Assembly: GCA_031308135.1 (NCBI GenBank) | Contig: JAHLJT010009436.1 | Location: forward strand, 163,979,681-164,043,680 | DNA length: 64,000 nucleotides | Source of the DNA: Acheta domesticus | Lineage: Eukaryota; Arthropoda; Insecta; Orthoptera; Gryllidae | Direction: 5' to 3' | Part shown: piece by piece, positions 56,281 through 64,000 of the stretch | Numbering within the stretch: position 1 is the first letter of the stretch | Layout of the letters: each line of letters begins with the position of its first letter | Position numbers and translations under genes: made by a program | The notes under the pieces: generated by a model | Database searches by the model: none | What the model saw: only the letters and a program-made list of their open reading frames with translations | Told to the model about the DNA's origin: nothing

Positions 56281-56522
56281 GACGTGTGTGTTGGGCGCCA
56301 AACCAGCGCGAACTCTTCGGGGATGGCATCCGCCGCTTGTTCGCCGGCGGGGCGAGGGGCGGAGGGGCGCATGTCGCACCTCCTCTGGCGCGGCGACAGC
56401 GCAGATTTATCGCCGGCACCAGTCACGCGCGCGGCCGCGTTGTCGGCTGCCGCGAAGATGCAGATGAGGCGGAAATGGCGCGACGCGGCGCGCGCGGTGG
56501 CTGCGCGCGGCGGCGCGGATTT
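56281..56522. other. CpG-rich block
   Basis: GCGCGGCG-rich complex DNA. Frames on several strands are open by composition. It ends exactly where SINE B sequence begins. Confidence 0.4.
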
Positions 56523-56993
56523 TCGACACTGGCTTGTCAGCTAGGTCGAGTTCAGTCGCTGTCTGGAGGAAAATTCTAGCGGCCGGCTGCTCTCATCTGT
56601 AGTTTTTCGTGTTTTTTCCGACCAACACCAGGCGAATGCCGGTGCAATACCCTAACAAACGGGCAACGGACCGCGCGCGATCTTTCCTCCCTCTTCCTTG
56701 TCCTCCTCTCCTCCCTCACACACACACTTACACTAACTTGCACTACACTACCACACATGCCGGAAGACCGGTCGGGAGCTGAGAGCTTGTCCCTGCTGGG
56801 GCCGTGCCCCACTGGTGGGAGATACCTGGTTGAGGGGAAAAGCCCGCTAGTCGACGGTAGGTCGGCGCCAGATCTCGCCATCCAGTGGGGAAAAGATCAT
56901 CGCCAACACCCGAGAAAAACACGCACTACACTTACGGGGCTAATGACCTAAGTAGTTGACGCGCCTGGAAACACCAATCAATCAATCAAGCGG
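56523..56993 (+). mobile_element. tRNA-derived SINE, family B, long copy lacking the tRNA head
   Basis: From ATTTTCGACACTGGCTTG through GTCGAGTTCAGTCGCTG, CGGCCGGCTGCTCTCATC, CAACACCAGGCGAATGCCGG, CCCTAACAAACGGGC, CGCGCGATCTTTCC, ACTACCACACATGCCGG, GAGATACCTGGTTGAGG and ACTTACGGGGCTAATGACC to a (AATC)n tail at 56978-56993. It is the best copy for the body consensus. Confidence 0.88.
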
Positions 56994-57590
56994 TGGCTCG
57001 GTGAGTATGGGGCGGTGCAGCGGATGGGGAGGGAGGGAGGGAGAGGCGTCGGGGCTGGCACAAAGGTGCGACGGCGGTGCAGGAATCGGTTCCAGACTTC
57101 AGCTGTGAATACGAACCATCCACGTCAAACCTAAACTTTAGATTCGAATAGTAACATTCAGAATCACTTAGTTTCTGATGTTTGTTACGGACGTGAAATA
57201 CCTTGAAATGAGATTACATGATGTGTAATGTTATATTAATTTTCTGGAGTAGGAATCACCCTTTTAGCCCTTGACTTTGTATTCTTTGATTATTTTATTA
57301 CGAATGATTATGTACATTGTCGTTTGATGATAACAAAAACCACGTCTGTCCAAAACCTTGGTACAAGCGAGAACTAGGATTCTTGAGAAAGGTAAATGAA
57401 TCTGCGAAATAGAAGAATAAATTCAGAAAATTTTTAATTTGTTTATTTTATTAGATAACACTCATTAGAAACCCTCCAGAATCATCCTATTGAGAATGGA
57501 TGAATACAATTGAGAGAAAAACTTACTGCAAAGAACCTTAAAAACGGTGCCAACCGCTGTCATAACAGCAGCTTGTATGCGGGAGTTCGT
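56994..57590. other. Gene-free stretch
   Basis: A GGGA-rich run lies at 57020-57042, then AT-rich DNA. Nothing else was recognised. Confidence 0.45.
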
Positions 57591-58445
57591 TAGCGTGTGG
57601 GCGTGGGGGTTAGCCGGAGTTTAACGTCGGAGGTTCGCCTTGAGGATGGACATGAAGTGAGATCGTTGTGGCTGGGTGATGGAGATCGGCGAGAGGGTTG
57701 GCCGTTGAGGGGGGCGTTGTTGTTGGGCTGGAGGACGGGCATTGGAGTAGGCCGTGGGGATATGAGTGGGCGTTGTGAATGGACATTGGAGGAGGCCATG
57801 GAGTTTGGCTGTGGGGAGTCGAGTTGCGTTTGTGGTAGGGCAGGAGGGGTGTACATGGGGCTGGCCTTGAGACATGGAAGATTGTGATAAGCATTGGGGA
57901 TGGCAGATAGGCGTTGGGAGTGGGATTTGGGGGTCGGACGTTTAGGGATGCGCGTTTGGGGATGGACGTGGAGAGCCGAAGTTGGCCATGGGTAGTCGAG
58001 GTGTGGGGTGGGCGTTTGAGGAAGGGCGTGGGAGTGGCAATAGAGATTGGAGGGTATTGACGTTTAGGTTGAGGGTAGGCGTTGAAAGTGGGCGTTGGGG
58101 ATGGGCGTTGGGGATAGTCATTTGGAGATGGGCATTTGGAGATGGGCATTTGGGGATGGGCATTGGGGAATGGGCGTTGGGGAATGGGCGTTGGGGAATG
58201 GGCGTTGGGAATGGGCGTTGGGAATGGGCGTTAAGGAATGGGCGTTGAGGGATGGGCGTTGGGGGATGGGCGTTGGGGGATGGGCGTTGGGAGATGGGCG
58301 TTGGGGGATGGGCGTTGGAGGATGGCCATTTGGAGATGGCCGTTTGGAGATGGGCGTGGTGGGCATGGTGGTAGGCCTCGTGGGTGGGCATTGTGAGTGG
58401 GCATAGAAAATGGGCGTGGGGATGGGGGTTTGCCGTTGGGGTGCG
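57591..58445. repeat. G-rich minisatellite (GGGCGTTGGGGGATG type)
   Basis: The unit is 13-16 bp. It is cleanest at 58080-58340, where GGGCGTTGGGGAATG, GGGCGTTGGGGGATG and GGGCATTTGGAGATG alternate. Outer parts (57600-58080) are more diverged. Almost every unit has GGG runs, so the plus strand is G4-prone. Frames on both strands give Trp/Gly/Met or Pro/His/Asn repeat peptides and are not genes. Confidence 0.88.
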
Positions 58446-58700
58446 CGTTGGGGGCGGGCGTGGGAATGGGAGCGGGCGAGCCCTTCCAACGAGCGGCGTG
58501 GGCGCGAGGGCGGGCGAAGGGGCGGGGGAGCAGCAAAGGGCTCCATTCGGCGGGCAAAGGGCGGCGGGCAGGGAGGCGTGGGTGACGTCAGAGCGACAGC
58601 GCCCAATTTCGCCCGCGGGCGAAACACAGCGGCGGAAACAGAGCGAGTGGCGCCGCCCGCGACGGACATTGATAAAACATTCGGCCGAGTTTTACATAAA
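58446..58700. other. CpG-rich block
   Basis: GC-rich complex DNA that continues from the minisatellite. No gene was recognised. Confidence 0.4.
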
Positions 58701-59325
58701 CCCGCTTCCAATTTTGTCCACTTTACCCGGGACATAAACTACATGCGTTGCTAACTATTCAATTCAGACCCATTTGCATATTCTGATAAATTGAGTCACC
58801 TCATGGGGCCACGCGGAACGCTCGAGGCGCCGCCTCCCCACACCGCCTAACCCCACCCCACCCCGCTCCCTTTTCGCTCCGCCCACTGGCGCCCTCCTGT
58901 CTTGCTGAAAGGGCTGCGTCAATTTGCGCGCTAAAGCGATTCGTAAATAAACCCTAAACGGGCGCGGCCTGAGTTTCACAAATGTCCATAATTGCTCTTG
59001 TCAATAACGAGGCCGAGTTAAATTCGTTTGTCTTTCCGCGCCTACTTTTAATTTTCGGCGTCCCAATTTCTTTCTTTTTTTCTTTCTTTTCTTTCTGCCT
59101 CGGGGCGTTTTGTCACAGTCGAAGCGTCGCCCAGAAGAAAAGAACCACGCCAGTGTTTCGTGTTATTTTAGGTCGTCGCTGTCCTTTGGCTTGATTGACC
59201 ACGGAACACAACATGCGCGGTAAATGTACATGTTGATTGCCTCTAGCACTGCGGTCGCAGCGGCAAACTTTGTTTACGGCCAGGCCGCTGGCTTAATGCA
59301 TAACATTACCGCTCGACTGCGCGCG
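58701..59325. other. Gene-free unique sequence
   Basis: Mid-GC, non-repetitive DNA with CpG and AT-rich motifs intermixed. It has the texture of regulatory DNA but no testable signal from a single sequence. Confidence 0.35.
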
Positions 59326-59990
59326 CGAGAGAGAGAGAGACGGAGAGGGCAGCGGTGGGGGAGGAGCAGGGAAGGGAGGATGAGAGGGCAGCAAGCGAGG
59401 AGGTTAGGAAGATGTAGCGAGAAGAAGAGTGGATGGGATGCAAATATAATGATGGGGGGTCCAGGAAATAGCAAGTAAGATGCAGTTGGTGTAAAGGGGA
59501 CATAAGAAATGTGCAAAAAGGCTAACAAGGAGAGAAAACTAAGATTTTGAGAACAATAGAGAAATGTGAAAAATTTCAGAAGTAACCCTAGGGGAAACAG
59601 AAACGCTCGAGATAAGGAGGATAGGTAGGTTTGCGAACAGGAGAAGATGATGGAACTGATGGAGAGAAAGGGTTGAGGGAGACTTAAAGAGAAACGCATG
59701 AGGTGGAGTAACATTAGGAGATTGGAAAGCGTAGAGCAAAAGGTAAAGATAAAATACTAAAAGGATGGAAGGTAGTGTAAAAATTGCGAGAGAAGAAAAA
59801 TGTGTGCACGGGAAGGCAGAACAAGCAGGGGTGGGGAGAATAATTACGGATTGATGTAGGAGGGACAGGAGAAAAAGTGAAAAATTTGGGTGAAGAGAAG
59901 TGGCAAACAAAGAAGTGATGTTGAAGCAGAGATAATGCGGTCTCAGGATGAAAAGAGAGCGATGTAGTCGGACCAGACAGTCCGGAAAGC
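59326..59990. repeat. Purine-rich (GA/GGA) tract
   Basis: A (GA)n run at 59326-59340 opens a ~650-bp stretch with strong A/G bias on the plus strand. The Ser/Leu/Phe-rich minus-strand frames here (up to 180 codons) follow from that bias. Confidence 0.6.
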
Positions 59991-59999
59991 GGGCGTCCG

Positions 60000-60600
60000 G
60001 ATGTAGGGAGAGGAGATGAGAATCCGTCCGGGAAGACGCGGACGCGGAGGTGGCTCTCCGCGCTGCCCCTGCCACGTCCACCCCGAGCGCCGCAGCAGCG
60101 CCCGAGGCGACTGCCGCGCCGTGCGCTGTGCGGACTGCGGCGATCCACCGCCTCCCACGCCGCCCTCTCTAGCCTCGTCGCCTCTTTGCCTCCGACACCT
60201 CCCCACCACTATCGCCCCCGCCACCCACGTCGTCCCCACCACTTTGCCCTCATCGTTGCTTTGACCGCCCTAAACATTATCTCCGCCCTCTCCGGCTTTG
60301 CCGCCCCCGCCGCCGCCCCCGCCCCCGCTGCCGCCCCCGCCGCCGCCCCCGCCGCCGCCCCCGCCGCCGCCCCCGCCGCCGCCCCCGCCGCCGCCCCCGC
60401 CGCCGCCCCCCGCCGCCGCCCCCGCCGCCGCCCCCGCCACCGCCCCTGCCACCGCCCCCGCCGCCGCCCCCGCCGCCACCATCGCTTTGGTTTCTTCCTT
60501 TGCCCCCGTCCCCATGTTGCCAACGTCACCTCGTGGCCTCACTCTAGCAGCCCATGACCGCCGCCATCTGACTTTGCCGCGGCTCCACTGCCGCCTTTGA
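60000..60600. repeat. CpG-rich block with (CCGCCGCCCCCG)n array
   Basis: Between 60300 and 60480 about fourteen 12-bp units of CCGCCGCCCCCG type follow one another. Flanks are C-rich and CpG-rich. Poly-Pro, poly-Ala and poly-Gly frames on both strands are artefacts of the array. Confidence 0.88.
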
Positions 60601-62184
60601 ATGGATCCCCTCGGCCCCCTAAAGCGCACGGCCTTTTCCCGTAATTCATAACACCGAAGCGAACACGCGCCAAATGATACGGCTGTTCGTTCGCCTAATT
60701 TAACCTTATCGCGGCGATTAGTTTCCAACATCGTGTCCATGGGGTGACGTTTGTAAATAATGAGAATTTAGGAAGAGAGGAAAAATTACCCCAAATTGGC
60801 TGAGTTTACAACTCCGTTTTCAAAGACTTCGTTGACTGTAACGGAATGCTTTGAATGTTGTTGTATCTTGCTGTATGTTTGCGAGTTTGGAAAATTATTT
60901 TTTTTTTAAATCCTCTTTTATTAAACCTCATTAAAAACATTCATAGTCTCTGAATTCAGGTAATTCTACAATACTTGTCAGTAAGCATTCGTGGGATGTT
61001 ATAGTTGGCTCTCTAGGCACAGAGTAAAAATAATTGGGAATATGAAATAATTTTTATAACTCGAATAGTTTTGTACCTCGACACCTCTCACTCTTGGGAC
61101 GACGCACGCATGCAATATATTACCCCAAGTACTGGAACTGTGCCTTTTTGTAATGAACATTTCTTTATTTAAATGTAAGGAATCTAAAAATGGAATCAAT
61201 TCATCAATACCTCTCAGTGTAATTCATTAGTATCAGCTCTTGTAATTAAATATTTGATAAATAGATAATAATTTTTGTGTAATTTGTTATTTCTTTTCTT
61301 AAGCTGCGCATGGAAAATTATTTTCAAAGCAAACATTACCTAATTATTCCCCAGAGGGTCAATTGTGAATTAATATTAAAGCATTTGCAGAAGATGCTAC
61401 AATAGCTGTTGCAGGTGGAGACAACAGAACATAATATGTAAAATTTCATTCGTTTGCCTACATTTCATAATAAACCTATTGGTGCTAAAACATCACGTAC
61501 TTGCTTCCACGTATTTTCACGCAAAATTACGCGAAAAGTACTCAAATGTTCGAAAAATTATACGTGACTTTATTTCAAAATCTATCTTTAAGGAACAGTT
61601 TTCATTAAGGGAAAAATCTGTATCTTTAGTATTTTAGTTGTAGGAAGACACCGAAAAAATTTGAACTTTTGCCAATTTCGAAAAGTTAGGGTTTCAACGA
61701 ACATGAGAGCTGCACCATTCTCTTAAATGTCGTTCACATTATTCAACAAAAAATCAAAAACGATAAAGCAATTTTTTTTTAATTTGGAAAATGTCCCAGT
61801 GGCTTCTTGTAAAATATCCCCCAAAATTAAAATATCGGTTTCAAATTCAAGGGGCATAACACCGGCTATTAAATGCGGGCACGCAGCGCTGTATAAATGT
61901 ACAATGAGCTTGCAAATCCGCGCCCGCAACTGCCAAAAACGGTGACCCACCGCCCCGGCGTGAATCACACAATGGTCGACGTTCATTTGCTCGCAGTTCG
62001 GGACAGGGCTAATAGGGGATTTTGTACAACCTTTCGTAAAAGGAAATCGAAATTTCTGGGTTATTACTACACTTTTGGAAAAACTAATGAATATTCTTGC
62101 CCATCATTATGAGGTACATTTGGTGCTTAAGTTTATTCCGAGGAAAAGTGGACATTTTATGTAAAGTGCTTTTCTGCCTGTATT
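60601..62184. other. Gene-free stretch
   Basis: AT-rich apart from a mid-GC patch at 61850-62000. No gene, RNA or repeat was recognised. Confidence 0.45.
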
Positions 62185-62192
62185 GTCTAGGC

Positions 62193-62495
62193 CAGGTCTG
62201 TCCAACTGAGAAGAGCTTATGGGCCACATATCAAATTCTAGTTAACTCACCGTAATTTAAGATGGATTTTACCGTAATTACCAAGATTATACTGATAAAA
62301 ATAAATATTAGATAGGACTTTTATTCAACTTAATATATTATTGATTAATGTACATACAACGAGAAAATTAACCCACTATGAAAGAAAATAAGATGAATTG
62401 TGCAATTGTATTAAATTTGGTTGGCATAATAACATTTTTCTATGCGGTCGCGGGCCGCACACAAAGATCGGCGGGCCGCCTGTTGGAAAGCTCTG
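62193..62495. mobile_element. hAT-like MITE, 303 bp
   Basis: The left end CAGGTCTGTCCAACTGAG and inverted right end CAGAGCTTTCCAACAGGCGG share CAG, T-TCCAAC and spacing. Both ends run into GGGCCRC-type sequence, a familiar style for hAT termini. The flanks GTCTAGGC (62185-62192) and GTCTTAGC (62496-62503) match at 6 of 8 positions, consistent with an old 8-bp duplication. The interior is AT-rich and non-coding. Confidence 0.6.
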
Positions 62496-62499
62496 GTCT

Positions 62500-62650
62500 T
62501 AGCTACCCGAGACGAGCCACGTCTCTGTCGTGGTGGCTGATGTTTCGGCCAACATGTTGTGGTCGGAACGCTCTGAGGAGGGCCACAACATTTGGGCCGA
62601 ACCGTCAGTCACTACGACTAAGTCGCGAATCGTCCCGGATAGTCTAGACG
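62500..62650. repeat. Palindrome with hammerhead-like core
   Basis: The arms ~62500-62563 and 62583-62648 are imperfect inverses around a ~20-base centre. The inner part GTGGTGGCTGATGTTTCGGC pairs with the inverse of GCCGAACCGTCAGTCACTAC. The right end of the hAT-like MITE is adjacent. It resembles the foldback at 2681-3120 in design but not in sequence. Confidence 0.8.
62573..62610 (+). ncRNA. Hammerhead-ribozyme-like motif in palindrome arm
   Basis: CTGAGGA (62573-62579) matches the 5' core CUGANGA exactly. GGCC (62581-62584) and GGCC (62595-62598) form a 4-bp stem II, and GAAC (62599-62602) stands where GAAA is expected. The opposite arm, read on the minus strand, has GGCCGAAAC but no 5' core. 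Cleavage-site context was not resolved. Confidence 0.42.
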
Positions 62651-63260
62651 AAACAAACTCCGGCCGCGGAAGCCTACGCAATCATGCTTTTCTGCCAATT
62701 TGCGTGCGCGTGCCGCTTTTCGAATTTTTTCGTTTCTGTTTTTGCGTTTCTTCCTGCGGTCCCTCCGAGACAGCAGCGAGAGCGATCCGCAACCCATGCG
62801 TCGCCTGTTGGCAGGGAAGAAGAACAGCCGCAAGCCAAAATTTCAAATGGAACTGAAGATTTCATTTCTTGCAGGGGTGCTTCTCTCTTGTTTTGATTGA
62901 AATGTGCTCGCCATTGTGGCAACCGCGCGTGCGGATGTTACATGAGCATCGTGTGAACGAGCGGTCTCGATTGGAATGACCGAGCGGGACCTCCGCATCT
63001 CCGGACTGCCGCAGGGGCCCCGTCCCTTTAATTGTACGTAGGTGTTTTTTAAAAATAATGTCCTTTTGTGAATGAGAGTGATATTGACGCAGGTTAGCCG
63101 TAGTGTGTATGAGTTACTGATTTCAACATCTTTGGTCCGCCTTTTGATGCATTTCCGACCCATATGCTATGTCTGTGAGCCGAGCTGAAGAACTTTAAAA
63201 TGTTTAAGAAAATTGTGTCGGCCACCGATGTTCCCATGTGTCTGCACAAACAGAAAGACT
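62651..63260. other. Gene-free stretch
   Basis: Mid-GC unique DNA without a recognised feature. Frames of 60-108 codons lack domains. Confidence 0.4.
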
Positions 63261-63377
63261 AAACAGGTCTTTGGATGGAAACAACTGGACCATCCACCTT
63301 ACAGTCCAGACCTTGCACCTACTGGCTATCACATTTTCAGCGACAACAAAGAAATGAGAACTGCAGTCAGGGATTGA
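63261..63377 (+). pseudogene. Mariner transposase fragment
   Basis: The frame encodes KQVFGWKQLDHPPYSPDLAP followed by TGYHIF and a stop at 63375. HPPYSPDLAP is the hallmark of mariner-family transposases just before the third catalytic residue. The usual S/C-D-Y-H-L-F appears as T-G-Y-H-I-F, so the third catalytic Asp is replaced by Gly. Only about 38 residues remain; upstream similarity ends at about 63260. It is a different superfamily branch from the Tc1-like remnants at 28-30 kb. Confidence 0.8.
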
Positions 63378-63400
63378 AACCTCGCACGCCCAACACACGA

Positions 63401-63559
63401 CCGTTCGCTCCCCAAATATTCGCCTTCGCTCCCCAAACACGCGCGTTCGCTCCCCACACACGCGCGTTCGCTCCCCACACACGCGCGTTCGCGCCTCCAC
63501 ACGCGCGTTCGCGCCTCGAAACGCGCGTTCGCGCCTCCAAACGCGCGTTTGCGCCCCCA
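63401..63559. repeat. 20-21-bp minisatellite (CGCGCGTTCGCTCCCCACA type)
   Basis: About eight units. The left ones carry TTCGCTCCCCA and the right ones TTCGCGCCTCCA, so the array has two subtypes. Arg/Ala/Trp-rich repeat frames on the minus strand are artefacts. It lies between the mariner scrap and a tRNA-like head. Confidence 0.9.
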
Positions 63560-63569
63560 CGACGAAAAT

Positions 63570-63652
63570 ATGCCACCGTTGAGTCTCGAATCCTGGGACC
63601 CCCGGTCTGAAACTCTGCGTAGTTTATAATTGTTCCTCTGAGCCATCTCAGC
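63570..63652 (-). mobile_element. tRNA-like SINE head (family unknown)
   Basis: On the minus strand GATGGCTCAGAGGAAC (about 63634-63649) resembles an A box and CAGGATTCGAGACTC (63581-63595) a B box. The spacing of about 40 bases is right for a tRNA-derived promoter. The predicted tRNA would not fold well, so a SINE head or tRNA relic is more likely than a gene. Confidence 0.5.
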
Positions 63653-63684
63653 GTAAAAAATCAGATTGTTTCCCTATTTAGAGG

Positions 63685-63856
63685 TATTGTACCGGTATAG
63701 ACGTCGAATAAAGGTAAAATACCTCTAAAAATACCGGTATTTGATGTCTTAAATCGATATTTTTAAGGTATTTTGAATAAAGGTATAATAGAGGCAAAGG
63801 TATTTCTATACCGGTATAAATACCTTTACCGCTATTATTTCGGTATTCGGTCCCTG
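63685..63856. mobile_element. hAT-like element remnant, right end
   Basis: ATACCGGTAT palindromes and GGTATTT motifs recur. The inverted right end reads CAGGGACCGAATACCG, a common hAT-type terminus. The left end is not found and no duplication is visible, so it is probably 5'-truncated. Confidence 0.45.
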
Positions 63857-64000
63857 ATTCGGACAACGGCGAGTGGTGAACACCGCTTCGGACAGCACGG
63901 CGGCGTATCTGGAGGTGGTCTCAAGGTCAATGGACTGTGGTGCGTTGCGCATCATGCGAACGGCTCGTGTGCAACAGCGAGGGATCGGCGTTGCGGTATG
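63857..64000. other. Window right edge, nothing recognised
   Basis: Mid-GC sequence cut by the window end. Confidence 0.4.

Noticed and set aside
59274..60148. Minus-strand frames of 140-180 codons rich in Ser, Leu and Phe
   Set aside because: They follow from the purine-rich plus strand; no domain, and two such frames overlap.
60209..60740. Long poly-Gly/Ala and poly-Pro frames
   Set aside because: Direct translation of the (CCGCCGCCCCCG)n array in several frames.
63401..63559. CRISPR-like repeat array
   Set aside because: Units are adjacent, with no unique spacers, in eukaryotic DNA.

Overview
This 64 kb window is non-coding eukaryotic DNA of animal type. The tRNA-derived SINEs, Tc1/mariner, hAT-like and piggyBac-like remnants, a tRNA-primed LTR retrotransposon and abundant microsatellites point to an arthropod with a large, repeat-rich genome. 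The style of the SINE bodies suggests a polyneopteran insect; that is inference from memory of such repeats, not proof. I found no convincing host protein-coding exon, no rRNA, no stand-alone tRNA gene and no CRISPR array. Most long open frames lie in GC-rich low-complexity tracts, where stop codons are rare on both strands.

Layout. 1-8 kb: a G-rich block, a foldback element with a 14-bp target duplication, and the first copy of an AT-rich repeat (family G). 8-13 kb: a 637-bp solo LTR, a 125-bp tandem duplication and two SINE-A copies. 13.4-17.06 kb: a structurally complete LTR retrotransposon on the minus strand with identical 477-bp LTRs and a 5-bp target duplication. It has two overlapping open frames and no recognisable pol, and it sits inside a second family-G copy. 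17-24 kb: SINE-B and SINE-C copies, CpG-rich blocks, a 482-bp hAT-like MITE and a 12-bp minisatellite. 28-35 kb: two broken Tc1-like transposases and three SINE-B copies, one split by a 696-bp hAT-like element. 36-37 kb: two minisatellite arrays in inverted orientation. 38-48 kb: G-rich blocks, AT-rich single-copy DNA and two hammerhead-like motifs. 48-50 kb: a piggyBac-like MITE inserted in the tail of a SINE-A, next to an inverted SINE-B. 55-57 kb: a second solo LTR of the 8-kb family and a nearly full SINE-B. 57.6-64 kb: G-rich and CCG minisatellites, another hAT-like MITE, a palindrome with a hammerhead-like core, a mariner transposase scrap and a 20-bp minisatellite.

The most interesting points are three. 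First, the leader of the LTR element carries five tandem copies of its primer-binding site, each fused to the terminal heptamer of the LTR. Second, two palindromes carry hammerhead-ribozyme-like cores in opposed arms. Third, several clean nested insertions allow relative dating. Functional claims for host sequence are deliberately absent: CpG-rich blocks are described only as base composition and possible regulatory or promoter DNA.
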